Assembly (NCBI GenBank): GCA_033239005.1
Contig: BSQZ01000015.1
Coordinates: 5,386,001-5,450,000, forward strand
DNA: 64,000 nucleotides
Source of the DNA: Lamellibrachia satsuma
Lineage: Eukaryota > Annelida > Polychaeta > Sabellida > Siboglinidae
Reading direction: 5' to 3'
Below, piece after piece: positions 45,901 through 57,239 of this stretch. The notes under the pieces were generated by a model, which made no database searches, was not told where the DNA came from, and saw only the letters and a program-made list of their open reading frames with translations. The position numbers and the translations under genes were made by a program. The first letter of the stretch is position 1. The number at the start of each line of letters is the position of its first letter.

Positions 45901-48900
45901 GAACTATCAAGCATGGTCAGTAAAATTTGTAAGATTTCTTTGTGAACATTTATATAACATGTGTATTCAATTATTCAACAGGCCTTGTTTATTAAAAAAC
46001 GTGATAATATGTGCAGGTGTAATGTTCAGTATGCAACAGAAGAGAGGACGTATTTAAATTTTCTGTTGGTCAAGCTATGATGTTATAGGCATGGTGGGTG
46101 TAGCTAACCTTCTAGTTCTAGGACAAGTTTGTATCACTAGCCTGTGCAAACTGTGGTTTTAGGAGATGTTTGGACACAGTTGGAGTAAAATCTCATCACT
46201 TATCCCAACAAGAAGCAGTCAACAGGTGAAATACTTTGCACACCAGCATCTTAAACAGAAGGTGAGTCCTGCTGAGTTTATCATACGCTATTGATTGCTT
46301 TCTATGATAATATTAATAATATATATATTTATATAGAGCTGTAAACCACAGAAGAATCTTGACATCTGAGACAGAACTTTCCCTGTCAGCAACAGTTGTT
46401 TGCCCTCCAGACAAAGTCTTCCCTATTGATGAAGCCACAGAGTCGCATCAGTCAGTCCGTCCACCAGATGCTTCTGTCTGTCACAACGGCGCAACCAACA
46501 GTGGCCAGTCTCATGCCCAAGGGGAAGAGAGCAGAGAGGAAACTCAACATGCCCCAGAAACAACGTCTTCCAAAGTCACAGTTGAGAAAGGGAGGTAAGC
46601 AAGCAGTTTGGAAACAGTTCCGCTGGCTTCCTTTTGTGGGAGTGATCTACTGATATGTGTAGGAGAATATTAAGGAATTGACTTGCACTAGCCAAGAAGT
46701 CTACAATTACCATTTCTTCCACAGGAGAAGATAAGGTGATCTGTAATGCAGGAATTTAGTCATAGCTATGAGCATCGTTTATTGCCGATGTGCAACAGTG
46801 GAATATTCTCTCTAGTTCAGGGTAACATTTATTTAGAACCAGTCATATTTGCAGTTGGCACAAAATGGATGTAATATAAAATTAATTGATCTGACGAAAC
46901 AGTAAATAATTCTGATTGTTAGTGTTATGACAGACCTGTCGAGCCAGTGTCGATGTTTCTTGTGTCCACAGAACGCACAAAGACCAATACAACAGGAGGG
47001 ATCACTGTCAGTCATTCTCTCGAGGTGATCCGCATCAACAATGTGTCGGAGGGTAGCAGTGATGAGGAGATCGATGTCATCGACACTGACGACACTGATG
47101 ACACAGCCACTGGATTGACAATGGTCAGCGGGCCTGACCTGGGGCAGAGTCGGCATGACTTGGGTGATGTTGACTCTAGGGAGAACCATATTGACATTGG
47201 GGAAAGTGGTGGGATTGATAAGGTGAATTGTGATGAGATAGACACTGAGACACAAGCAGAACATGACAGTGTCACCAAAATATATACAAGACAGTGTGTC
47301 GGTGATGACACGTCTGTCGGAAGTGATACCACCAACAAGAACCAGACCTGTGGAGAAACTGATTGCATTGTTCGTACTGTATCTGGGACAGTTGATGAGA
47401 TATACCCGGTAGCTGGGTTCTTCAGTGAATCCAACACTAGCTGTGCCACAATGGACACGCTTTGTGGGTGTTCTTCTGCCGAGGTTCACAATGTATCTCA
47501 CTCACATTGTTATTCCGTTTCTGATTCAGAACATTTCACAGAAATTGACCCGCTCTTAAGCCTGTCTCCATGTCACGAGGCCAGTGTGACCTGTGATGAC
47601 ACAGTTGCCGGGATGACAGGGTGTTCAGGGACCACTTGGGTTGATCCCAGGCTACTGGTCACTGAGGTGGAGGGAGGTGTATCTTGTCTTCCAGATAAAA
47701 CTGCTGGGTTAATCCCAGGGGGTGTATCTGACTTGGGTGAGCGTGGTACACAAGAACAAGCCAGTACAGAGCAGGGAGAGCCAGATCCTTGTGAGAGGAG
47801 ATGTTGTGTGCAGGAGAAGATGCACTGTGATGGAGTGTCTGATGCCACGGCAGTGTCCAGAGAGACAGGGAACACAGAGGGTGTGTCGGAAGATGATGAA
47901 GAACATCTAGATGGTGAGTGTGCCTGTGTTTCTAGTTGCCCCCCCATCCCTCCAACTTGAATTTCTTTTAACTACAGCACACGTTCTTCCTCCTGTCTGT
48001 CCCATTCATGTTCCCTGACTCATCTCCCTTCTGTTTCTCCTTTGGTGTTCTCTCTGTGAGGCTTTCGTGGATCGGTATTCATCTTGGACGAAAGAATCAT
48101 CTGAGGCTTACTTTCTTCCATGTTTATTTCAATGTGTACATGTTCTTTCTTCCTTCAAACTATCTTCGTCCCTGCCCCACCTGTCACATTCCTTCCATTC
48201 AACTGTTCCCTGTTGGTCGGGAGGGTTAGGGTAGATGCAGCCTGACCCACTCACATGGGAGGTCTTGGTTACACTCTCTTGCCTCCTTTAAATAGTTAGC
48301 TTGAAAAATAGTGTTTAAAATTCTTCTTGAAATCTGCTTCTTGACTTTGGAGACTATAGAAACTTGTATTCTTAGCAACCATCAACAATTGAACAGACTT
48401 TATGAAAGCATTCAGTACACTAGCCACTGAGTAATTAAGGGAATGTTGAGAACAAATATGCATCCAATATAAGAGCTAATGTGATCTTGCACATTTTGTT
48501 TTCATTTATGCACATGACTATATACATTATTTTCAGGGTTACAGTATGCAATACACGAACAATTAAGATTTGTTTGTCTAAACTATGAAATAAATCTGAA
48601 TAGCTATGTAGAAGGAATTTAGTTTCTTACTTAATTATGGCATGTTCGTTACATAAGTAAAAAATTTCTGCTGTTGGATATGTCTGATGTGTCTGATATG
48701 TCGTGTCTTCAGTGTTGTGAAAGCACTGAGTACTATAAGTTCTTCTCCGATAGAATATGCAGTGGTGACATCAAGTGGTGATGCAGTGTACATGGCCAAC
48801 CCAACATCCGAAGTGAAACTTGATATTGAGGTGATCAGTGAGCAGGAGAAGTTAATCCACTCTGAGTTCTTCGACAACCGACCAGGTCTGAAGACCCCTG

Positions 48901-51900
48901 ATCGTTATCTCCGCATCCGAACCTTCATCATTGACTCGTGGTAGGTTTCAGAGTGTACACTTGTCTCGGTGTAGACTTTGAAAGTGTCAAATTTACACTT
49001 GAATCTTGGCTTTGGTGAGAATGTTTTGAGGACCGCCATGTCACTTTCACTTTTCTTCTGCTTGCCAAAACTTGGAGTTGTAGATTTGTTATTTTATCTT
49101 GTGTTTTAGTGATCACTTCAGGGCCTGTTTTCCTTGAAGCATACAGTTTTTGTTGTATCTATCAAAACCTGTTTCAATTAATCCATGTATTTTGATATTT
49201 TATTAAAAAACCTGCCAACTTTGGATGTGACATATCTCACAGGGTTATTGTCAATGAACAGGCAAAAAGCAGGTCATCCAAACAATTTACTATTTATTAC
49301 AGGTATAATAATTAAGCTTTTGTTACATTTTTTCTGTAAGATACAAGTTGAGAGTTAATTTTTTTTTATGATATGATCATGACTGTGAGTCTTGAATGGA
49401 TGTAGGCGGCGATGCAAGCCGAACTACCTAACAAAGACGTCGGTGCGACCAGGCCTGAGGAACTGTGGAGATGTCAACTGCATTGGACGCATACACTCGT
49501 ATCTCGAACAACTCGGCGCCATCAACTTTGGTTGTTGTGAGTAACCTTTCTGGGACCATCGTCAAGGCATAAACAAGTCCTTGCTGTTTATGTTGTTACA
49601 TCAAGCCTGAATCACACAGTATGGGACCATCGTCAAGGCATAAACAAGTCCTTGCTGTTTATGTTGTTACATCAAGCCTGAATCACACAGTATGGGACCA
49701 TCGTCAAGGCATAAACAAGTCCTTGCTGTTTATGTTGTTACATCAAGCCTGAATCACACAGTATGGGACCATCGTCAAGGCATAAACAAGTCCTTGCTGT
49801 TTATGTTGTTACATCAAGCCTGAATCACACAGTATGCCACATTGTTATGCACAGATGCTGGCTGTATATTGGGGCTTTTAATTGGTTTGTAAATGGTTTC
49901 ACTATATTGTAGTGTTATGGATATGTGTACATATATGATGTCTTGACTTAGTCTATCAAGAGGATAATACTTGAATGTTTCACACTAGCTTGTGGATGTT
50001 GTATGGGACCATACCTTGCAGTCAGCTGTGTTTTGTGACATTTGGTTCTATTTGACTTCACAGCACAAGTGCAATACAATCGGCCAGTGAGGGCGATACC
50101 AACTAAAGTCACTAAAGACGTGACTAGTGACGAACAGCAGCAGTGTGTCGTGGCTGAACGACTCGCCATCATTGTGAGTAACTCTTCGTGTGACTTAAAC
50201 ACTTGATATTCAGTTCAGCAATGTATTAGTTGTGTATGGGTGGGCATTTGGGGAAATAATAATTTCACAATAGTATTTTCTGGAAATAAAAAATAATTAA
50301 CATTTTGGAGATGCAACATCACCCTTTAGACACTAATGTAACTATTAGTACTAGTTTTACCCAAAGCCAGCAGTTGATGGGCAAACCTTAATGCTAGGCG
50401 TACATTTTATTTGACTTAAAATGGATCAGTTGTGTCATGTACACTGATCTACAACTCAACAAAACTCAAGTTGTGAGTTGGTTTGGTCGGCACAACAGTT
50501 GTTGAGCTGTTTCGAAAATTTAAACGCAGTAAATGTTGTGTAATTTGCGCTGTCCCAATTGCACAAAAATGTGGGACTCGTAACAGAAGTTTAGCAATGT
50601 ATGCCTAGTATTAGATCTAATATGTCCGTATGTTTTCAATTTTATTATTTTCAAGAGTAACAAACAAAAATGTATTCAAAATTAACACACTTTTTGTTTG
50701 TTTGTATTTGGTGATAGTGTGTATGTGGTATAGCCAGAAGGAGATATTACATCCTTGCACCTGAAGAATGACTCCAAGGTTCTCCTCGTGGGGATGTTTG
50801 ATTAATGAAGATAGTAATTGAATGTTCAGCATGCGAGGAAGAGGAGGGTCCGGGATGAACATGGGAACTGGGTGGACGAGGGCGATCTGGAAGGCAAGAC
50901 TATACAGGTAAGTGCAAGGTTGTACATATTGGTTGGGGATCATTTATGAACACTATGGTTGTAGCAATCTACACATGTGTACTGCACTTGTGTACTGCAC
51001 AGGCGTAGGTTGTAGCAGTCTGCACATGTACTGCATATGTGTAGGTTGTAGCAATCTACACATTCTTCTTTTCTTTTGTATGGATACAGCAGAGTTCCAC
51101 ATTTGTATTTTCGATTGCTTTAGGGGAATCTGGACCTCAGAGATTCCTCAGTATGCACATTGGAATATGTAGGAATATGTAGGAATATGTGCTCATGGAT
51201 TGAGCCATGCATGAATTCATATGAGCTTTTGTCTTCATATCACAGTGATTGCACATTACAGTCATTTCTGTCATAGCATTCTGAATTATTTAGATACTAT
51301 TTATCTGAAGTATTGACGTGTGAACTTGACTGTAACTTGTATATTGTGTCACATTATGTTATAGCACACATTGTTAGGGGATGTCCTATTAATGTTTTTT
51401 TGTAAGGTCAATACTGATATCAGGTGTTGCCAAAAATGTGAGTTTCATTGAACGCAACACGCAGTTTGATTAAATATTACTAAGCAGAATCCATAAGACT
51501 CTTTTTCATATCCTGTCTTCAGCACGACAACATACTCTCAGGGAGTCAACAAACGAGCAAGTCTACCAAGGTTCGCCGTTTATACGACCCCTTCCTGCTG
51601 GTCCCTTGTCAAAGATTCAGTTTGACGCATCCTGTAAGTTCTCTCACGATAATTGTCATTTATGGTATTATTCATGTTGTAACCCATAGAATGTGCATGC
51701 CAATGGTTCACCTGCAGTGAACCATTGGCATGCACATACTTCCTTACATAGTCACCCCATTCACACTCTTGATGATCACTGGGGTGGATGACCCTGGCAG
51801 ATCATTTGGCACACTGCATGGGGCATGCCCTTTGTAACTGTGGTAGTTACTGAATGTGGGATAACATAGTCAATGACCCAGCATACAAATACCTTGCTCC

Positions 51901-54900
51901 TGTGATAACTCACATTACAGCATTCCTTAGCCTTTCAAATCCATTACAGATGCAGTTGCAACTTGGATTCCTTTTTCCCCAGTACCATTCAATTCTGGAA
52001 CTCCCTACTACAAGACATTGTCAGTCTTAACAGCCTGACTGCAATTAAGAACAAAGTGTTCCCCAAAATTTATTTTGATGCACAGGGGTTGTTTAGTCAC
52101 AAGTTGTGTTTTTATTTTGTTTCAAACTGCACTGTATATACTTCACAAATAGTTCCTGTTTGCCCACCAAATCACCTGCATTCCCATGGGCATTCAGATT
52201 AGGTGACATGAAGGAAAAGGAAGACATCACTGTATGTGATGTTGTGGGCAAGCCACTCCCACGACATATATTGCTGTTGTTTACAAACAGTCATTTAGTT
52301 TATAAAAATAACTCTCCTCCACACCATAGATTTACTGACAGTTACGACAAATCCTACTAAGCAATCAGTGTGGTTCTGTTGATAGGCCCCATTCCATGTT
52401 GTGATCGAGTACTCCGGTCTACTCACCATGGATGTGCATGCACACCTATCAAAGACTGAGGTGATTGGCCTGCTGGGAGGTGACTACAGCAGTGAACGGG
52501 GTGAGCTGCATGTGACCATGGCTGAGCCGTGTGACAGCATCAGTACTGGCATGCAGTGTGAGATGGATCCAGGTGAGACATAACTTCCTCCAGTTTATTA
52601 TTATTGTTAAAGGAAAAAGAAAGAAAGAAAGGCATTTAAACAAATTACAAAATATGTATTACAGACATACCACATTTTTGGTTGAAATCCGTATTTTTGA
52701 CTCGAAGTTCTGAATAAAACCTTTCAAATTTGTGTATATATTCTAATTCTAACTACACGAAACAAAATCTTCTGAGTTTCGTCAGAATCAAGTGTCGCCA
52801 CCTATCAGGCTATGAAATATACATACATCAAAACGAAATACACTGGGTTTCGTCAGAAATTTGCCTAACATCAAAAGTTTTCGTGCTTTGACCACTGTAA
52901 GTTTGTCATTCAGTGTCATCCTTGTGTGGTGAACACAAGAAAATTCTTCCCCAAAATATGTATTGCATACTGGAAATCAGGGTGATGTGGCATGTCTGAT
53001 CATAGGTTAAAACTTCTCGGACATGATATTGCGTATTATTTTCTTGTTTGAATGTGTGCGCACGTGCGAGCGTGTGCATTTAACTAAGTGACTGAAGAAT
53101 CAACATTATTATATATTTAGTTTCAAAATTTCAACCAATATTTAGTACATTGTTGACAACTTTAATTAACTTAGTTTCAAGTGATAATGTTGTCTGTTCA
53201 ATTGTTTAACCATATTGTCATATTGTCAGTCAAGCTGTTTTTTATTTGTTTTCCATTTCACATATTCTCAGATTTGTCCACATTATTGTTTTTTTTAAAG
53301 ATTGGTTGATATGGGTGTTTCAGTACTGATGGGACCTCACTTGAAGAGTTTAAGCTAAAACAACAACTGGTTTTCTGTTATTAAAATTGACATTGTTAGT
53401 CATTCTCAATATTTATGATGTAGTGTCTCAGTCACAGCAACAAAAGGGAACAAAAGAATATGCACCGAACTTATCTGCATAAACCTTGACGCTGAAGTGG
53501 CTGACCTTCCCGAATGAGCATTCACCTTTTGTGAAAACGGCTCATCAATGCTCTGGCTGACCAGTGATGATGATGATGGTGTATTGACTGGCTAACATTT
53601 CACTTTGAAGTATGGAATACCACAGAAAAACTGGAAGACATTTAGAAGATGTGGCAGTGAAGCAGAGACATTTATTTGCTGTTGCAGTATCCCAGACTGA
53701 GGCCAGTGATGTGATCCGGTCCACTGGACAGGCAGTTGTAGGGTGGTACCACTCCCACCCTACGTTTGCACCCAATCCCTCTGTGAGGGATCTCGAAACA
53801 CAACACAAATTCCAGGTAATATTAACTTGTAACTGTATCACCCACCCATGGGGTAGCATTGCTTACTATAAGCCAGTATGCATTCAGTCTCCTATTTTTT
53901 GCAAGGAAAGTAGTTTATTTTTCTCAGGCCACGGTCACGCTGGAACATAATGTATTAATTTGGCTGTTTTAAATGTTATCATTTCGTACCATTTAGGAAG
54001 ACTAATGCTGAGTTAGAATGCTGTTTCTAAAAACATTAATCTTTTTAGTGGTGTTGCTCAAATACAATTTCTATCATCTTTTTATATAACATTGTACAAA
54101 AACAAATTTGTGAGAATATAGTGTTGTATCTTTGTTCCACTAGTGTTTTAACAGTGCTTTATAACTTCATTAAAGTTGTGTCTGGTTTGAAATGTTGTGT
54201 CCAATATGTGATTGTAACTTGTATGTGTTCCACCTTGAATGTTGTTACAGCGAGACTAGTTTGTATCTTGCCTGCAGGGTTGGTTTGCCAAAGGTGGCAG
54301 TCCATTCATTGGAGTGATCGTCAACCCTTACAACAAACAAACTTCCTCCCCCCAGTCTCAGTTCAGGTGTCTCATCGTCTGCAGTGAGGAAGACATCAGT
54401 ACAAGTCACACTAACACAGGTCAGTTGGTTGTCTCTCATGTGCAGGCAGAGCCAGGCACGCAGGGTGGAAAACTGGGCTAACAACATAAGTTTTGTTTAG
54501 AATGTTGTGCTGGAATTATTAGAGCAGTGAAATGTTTACACAATGTTCAAGTTACATATTTCTACACTGTGTAAGTGTAAATGAACATTTTGCTTTATAA
54601 AAATGTCTTGCTAGCCAGGAAGTTCTTCATGTGTTTGTCAGTAACTTTATTGTTAGCAATTAGTGTAGTCACCATTGTGTACATATGTAAGTGAAACACA
54701 TATTAAACAAAAACCTCTTATATAGAAATTTTAGCTAAACCTACACAAAACATTTGTACCAGCATGTGCAATATTGATAAGATCCCACACATGCTGATGT
54801 TTTGCAGAGAAGAACTAATTGTTTGGGTTATTGGATGATTGCTGTCATGAACCCAGGTTCACTGTTTCTGTTTGGGACACCACATCACTGTGATGTCACT

Positions 54901-55934
54901 GTGACAACACAGACAACACTGTGACATCACTACCATGTCATCTTGTGACATTATTGTCATGCCATATTTTGACACGTCATGTTGTGTGTCATCAGGTGTG
55001 CCATATGAGTTTAACTTTGAGTCGAGTCACCGACACTGGAATGATGACACAGTGATTACACAAGTGACACGGCTGACCCAGACCTACAGCAGCTATGTCA
55101 ACAGAGTCAACTTGCTGCAGCCAATGACATCAACAAGAAACTTCACCTTCCTAGAAAAGGTACTCGTCAATCTTGTACTGAAGATCTAAACAGAGAGAAA
55201 CTACCATCATCAACTACAATGGACTAGACAGAAGCAGAGAGAGACTTGTTAATAAACAGTTTCTGTTGAGGTGTTTATTTAGACTGTTAAAACACAATAG
55301 AGGCTACCCACAATAACCCGTGGCAGCACACTGTGACCCTAATATAAAGGTGAAGTCGCATGAGAATGTGGACAAAGTGCAACACGTAATTAGCATGAAT
55401 CTTGCTATGCACTGAATCTATGCCAACACTTGCTCAGTCGCGTTCAAAGTTATTCAGACAACATATCAGCTGATTTAGTGTTCCGATGCTAGCATTGTGA
55501 TTTCTTTTTAGTGCTAGTAAGCGTTATTGGTGGTACCATATAGTTGATGTATACAATGCCGTCTAGCGATCTAAACATGATACTCCAGGTAACGACTGTT
55601 CAACATTGCCTTTCAATGGACAGTTTTCAACAATTGCTGCAACATTATTGAGCAGTCTTTGTTATTCTGTCTTTTTTATTTGCCTTATATTTAGTGTGAC
55701 GTCGATCTCTTTACATTTGCATACTTTTTGGCACAACTGTCATATACATATGCATGCATGCATTTTACTGTGAATCTTGAGCAGTTACACACAGACTTTG
55801 GTTGTGATTTTCAGATTGTCCAGTCTGTGGAGACATATTTACCAGAAGAACACAGAACTGACCCAGATCGTAGTCTCATGAGTGCTCTTTCCAACACCAT
55901 GACACAACTGTTCACCAATTGTGATTCATTATAG
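42926..55934 (+). CDS. MYSM1: MYSM1-type histone H2A deubiquitinase, complete 17-exon gene
   Basis: A nuclear JAMM-family metalloprotease that removes ubiquitin from histone H2A. Exons: 42926-42975, 44342-44432, 45079-45188, 45710-45839, 46163-46261, 46390-46594, 46972-47913, 48724-48940, 49406-49536, 50064-50173, 50830-50907, 51523-51633, 52386-52572, 53688-53815, 54278-54419, 54996-55159, 55815-55934. All junctions are GT-AG, phases agree throughout, and the sum is 3015 bases (1004 residues plus stop). Domains: acidic N-terminus, SANT (about 112-160), acidic linker (about 229-542), SWIRM (about 575-665), MPN+ (about 760-900) with Glu783, His842, His844, Ser852 and Asp855. The vertebrate protein is about 830 residues; the excess is mostly the linker. 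The next gene downstream, HDAC, is on the same strand. The least certain joins are the exon 3 donor and the acceptors of exons 6 and 8. Confidence 0.95.
42976..44341 (+). other. MYSM1 intron 1
   Basis: Mostly AT-rich. It has a tandem duplication of about 45 bp (ggtggcagtgagtgga...ttgatctttttg) at 44090-44175 and a short gcgatgtctgctg repeat at 44232-44272. Confidence 0.7.
44342..44432 (+). CDS. MYSM1: MYSM1 exon 2
   Basis: The acceptor is gtctcag and the donor CAG/gtacac. It encodes [20 protein letters not shown] and ends HPWVLEQ. The frame is set by phase 2 from exon 1. Intron 1 before it (42976-44341) contains a tandem duplication of about 45 bp at 44090-44175. Confidence 0.85.
45079..45188 (+). 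CDS. MYSM1: MYSM1 exon 3
   Basis: The acceptor is gctttacag. It starts [20 protein letters not shown], the conserved WTLDN...IEKMLLEE block of MYSM1. The donor TTAG/gtcacc is weak, but it is the one that gives phase 2 and a continuous frame into exon 4. An 18-bp triplicate repeat (atatactccctgtgtatc) follows the donor directly. Confidence 0.8.
45710..45839 (+). CDS. MYSM1: MYSM1 exon 4, start of SANT domain
   Basis: The acceptor is gtgtacag and the donor CTT/gtaagt. It encodes [18 protein letters not shown] and then [12 protein letters not shown], the first helix of the Myb/SANT domain (residues 112-127 of the predicted protein). Confidence 0.92.
46163..46261 (+). CDS. MYSM1: MYSM1 exon 5, rest of SANT domain
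   Basis: The acceptor is tggttttag and the donor AAG/gtgagt; phase 0 at both ends (33 codons). It encodes [19 protein letters not shown] and then [14 protein letters not shown], the second and third SANT helices with the W-x-KI and V-x-x-Y/F-x-x pattern. Confidence 0.93.
46390..46594 (+). CDS. MYSM1: MYSM1 exon 6
   Basis: The acceptor ccctgtcag and donor GGGAG/gtaagc bracket 205 bases. Two frames are open here. I chose the one beginning [13 protein letters not shown] because it alone fits phase 0 from exon 5 and phase 1 into exon 7. It is basic and low in conservation ([20 protein letters not shown]). Confidence 0.7.
46972..47913 (+). CDS. MYSM1: MYSM1 exon 7, large acidic linker
   Basis: A single 942-base exon of about 314 residues between the SANT and SWIRM domains. 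It begins [15 protein letters not shown] and contains [16 protein letters not shown], matching the acidic LSDDEEVDITDEVDE element of vertebrate MYSM1. The rest is Asp/Glu/Ser/Thr/Cys-rich and likely disordered. The donor is GATG/gtgagt. The exon accounts for much of the excess over the vertebrate protein length. Confidence 0.88.
47914..48723 (+). other. MYSM1 intron 7
   Basis: No repeat or coding element stands out. A CT-rich stretch follows the donor. Confidence 0.6.
48724..48940 (+). CDS. MYSM1: MYSM1 exon 8, start of SWIRM domain
   Basis: It encodes [37 protein letters not shown] and a preceding variable part. EFF...TPDRYL.IR..I is the start of the SWIRM fold. The acceptor gtgaaag at 48723 fits phase 1 from exon 7; a nicer-looking acceptor at 48712 does not. 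The donor is TCGTG/gtaggt. Confidence 0.87.
49406..49536 (+). CDS. MYSM1: MYSM1 exon 9, SWIRM core
   Basis: The acceptor is gatgtag and the donor TGTT/gtgagt. It encodes [19 protein letters not shown] and [18 protein letters not shown], the most conserved part of the SWIRM domain and a chromatin-binding module. Four perfect 71-bp repeats begin 15 bases after its end. Confidence 0.95.
49552..49835 (+). repeat. Four perfect 71-bp tandem repeats in MYSM1 intron 9
   Basis: Unit gggaccatcgtcaaggcata aacaagtccttgctgtttat gttg.... The copies appear identical, indicating recent expansion. The array starts 15 bases after the exon 9 boundary. Confidence 0.96.
50064..50173 (+). CDS. MYSM1: MYSM1 exon 10
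   Basis: The acceptor is cttcacag and the donor ATT/gtgagt. It encodes [19 protein letters not shown] and then VAERLAII, corresponding to the QAVYNRP and YQLAQRL segments after SWIRM in vertebrate MYSM1. Confidence 0.88.
50830..50907 (+). CDS. MYSM1: MYSM1 exon 11
   Basis: 26 codons with phase 0 at both ends: [19 protein letters not shown] then LEGKTIQ. This matches the conserved RRRRVRD..GNW..A.DLEGQT basic segment of MYSM1. The acceptor is tgttcag and the donor CAG/gtaagt. Confidence 0.93.
51523..51633 (+). CDS. MYSM1: MYSM1 exon 12
   Basis: 37 codons with phase 0 at both ends. It ends [17 protein letters not shown], matching FDPFQLIPC just before the MPN domain. The acceptor is tgtcttcag and the donor CCT/gtaagt. 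The following intron contains a 21-bp perfect hairpin (51691-51737) and a LINE 3' fragment. Confidence 0.92.
51691..51737. repeat. 21-bp perfect inverted repeat, MYSM1 intron 12
   Basis: Arms atgtgcatgccaatggttca c (51691-51711) and the exact complement (51717-51737) around ctgca. It could form a hairpin in RNA or a cruciform. It lies 57 bases after the exon 12 boundary. Confidence 0.95.
51945..52095 (+). mobile_element. LINE C-terminal fragment in MYSM1 intron 12
   Basis: [20 protein letters not shown] then [18 protein letters not shown] matches the SFFP.TI..WN.LP..IV....L..FK terminal motif of LINE reverse transcriptases. Confidence 0.75.
52386..52572 (+). CDS. MYSM1: MYSM1 exon 13, first half of MPN+ domain
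   Basis: It encodes [32 protein letters not shown] and [17 protein letters not shown]. The Glu in [10 protein letters not shown] (residue 783) is the catalytic acid/base of JAMM proteases. The acceptor is gttgatag and the donor CCAG/gtgaga; phase 1. Confidence 0.96.
52655..53003. mobile_element. Short inverted-repeat element in MYSM1 intron 13
   Basis: Left end acagacataccacattttt and right end atgtggcatgtctgatcat are inverted partners. Related sequence occurs near 2638. No coding capacity; MITE-like. Confidence 0.5.
53688..53815 (+). CDS. MYSM1: MYSM1 exon 14, JAMM zinc site
   Basis: It encodes [20 protein letters not shown], then [15 protein letters not shown], a complete JAMM motif (H-x-H-x7-S-x2-D; His842, His844, Ser852, Asp855), then LETQHKFQ. 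The zinc-binding set is intact, so the enzyme should be active. The acceptor is gttgcag and the donor CAG/gtaata. Confidence 0.97.
54278..54419 (+). CDS. MYSM1: MYSM1 exon 15, end of MPN+ core
   Basis: It encodes [20 protein letters not shown], then [19 protein letters not shown], matching YFSRGGAKFIGMIVSPYN of vertebrate MYSM1. The acceptor is gcctgcag and the donor ACAG/gtcagt; phase 1. Confidence 0.95.
54996..55159 (+). CDS. MYSM1: MYSM1 exon 16
   Basis: It encodes [20 protein letters not shown] and continues to NFTFLEK. PY.F......W matches the LPYKFEVQ...PQW segment after the MPN core. The acceptor is gtcatcag and the donor AAG/gtactc. Confidence 0.88.
55815..55934 (+). CDS. MYSM1: MYSM1 exon 17, C-terminus
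   Basis: It encodes [20 protein letters not shown] and then [19 protein letters not shown], with the TAG stop at 55932-55934. It is shorter than the vertebrate C-terminus. The acceptor is gattttcag. Confidence 0.85.
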   Translation: MVQSVETYLPEEHRTDPDRSLMSALSNTMTQLFTNCDSL

Positions 55935-56429
55935 CACCATGTCAATATTGCTTGCTCTTTGCTGCTATTTAAACACTGATGTGGACCACCAAGGATATGA
56001 AATGTGTTCTTCTGTCACACTTCAGATCTTCATGAATGTATATTCGCAAAAATACAGTAAATATTGCTTTAAACATGACATTTTATTTTGTTATATTTTA
56101 CCACATAGGCAACTGGCCTCATCTGTTTTATACAAAGTAAGATGGCTATGCAGCCCATATTCCTATTCACATTGGTAGAGTGTGCTAAAGTATGATGTTT
56201 CAGCTTCACATACAAAGTTCTAACTTATTGACTTTTTTTGGCTATTTAAAAGGGGGAGAAAACGATAGTAGATTAAAGTTTATCAGGGCATGAAAAAAAT
56301 TTCCCATTCCCAAAATACATAGAAGTGGCAAGAAAATATTAGCATGTGCACACTAACGTGGAGAGTAACCGAGACAGTTGCATGAAAAATTTAAACATTC
56401 ATAAACAAATGTCTTGGTTACATCCCAAA

Positions 56430-56700
56430 AATAAAATGACAAGACAATATCACAAACGGAGCTCATGACAAGAACAGACCAACACAGCATCAAGCATCAG
56501 GCAAGAGAAAAATTAAATTGACTTAGATAGGACACACCTTCCGAAAAGAAACTACCCTGGAAAGCCCCTGGAATAGAATCCTCGATAGAAAAAAATGGAT
56601 ACATCAAAACATGGTTGGAGGAGGGTAAATTGCTAAAAAAATTAGAAAGTTTGGAATCACATGGAAGTCAATGAAAAATAGAGTGTGTTGGAGAAATGTT
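56430..56700 (+). mobile_element. RTE-like LINE tail fragment
   Basis: Decayed frames give KLNWIGHTFRKETTLE-like and WNRILDRKKWIHQNMVGGG, the R.W.WIGH.LRK...... .LEWNP block of RTE-like LINEs. It lies between MYSM1 and HDAC. Confidence 0.6.
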
Positions 56701-57239
56701 GTTTTGACTTTAGAGTGAAGAGGATTAAGTTAAGTTACAGTAACATGAAAGTTGCACACATTTTTATTTCAACTGATACATACATTATGGAAGTATGCCA
56801 AACTGTAGCTAGACCGTGTTTTATAAACAAGATGAAACATGTAAATGAGATAACGAATGTGTCAAGTCTAGAATGAATGTTGTGTGTTTTTATAATTTGT
56901 CTAATGGCCAACTCGCCTTTTGCCTGTGCACAGATTTATTATTGTACAAGTGGAGATAATTAAAAATACCACCAAATATAAATGAGACAACAATGAAGTA
57001 TTTCAAGAGTTTTTACTGAGGACTTTTCCATAAATTTGTTTACATAATTTTTTTAAATAAATAAACGATATGTATTCCATATGCACATATCACACACAAA
57101 TATGCTGTGTAGACATCGATAATTCATTGGTACCACGGAATTCCTCCCTCTAGCAGATGTTATTAAATTTTGGGAAATGTAAATGCCTACACACAGAACA
57201 CGGGAACTTGGATGTAAACTATAAAATGGGAAATACTGT

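Noticed and set aside
46359..46598. Alternative frame [17 protein letters not shown] for MYSM1 exon 6
   Set aside because: It ends in the wrong phase for exon 7 and lacks an acceptor in phase with exon 5; the other frame fits both junctions.
47012..47947. Minus-strand frames of 124 to 222 codons opposite MYSM1 exon 7
   Set aside because: Shadows of the coding exon, which matches MYSM1 in its acidic motif and in splice phases.
48713..48723. Alternative exon 8 acceptor of MYSM1 at gtcttcag
   Set aside because: It has a better pyrimidine tract but gives the wrong phase after exon 7. It would be correct only if another small exon exists between them.
51691..51737. MicroRNA precursor
   Set aside because: The stem is only 21 bp and perfectly paired with a 5-base loop, too short for a typical precursor.
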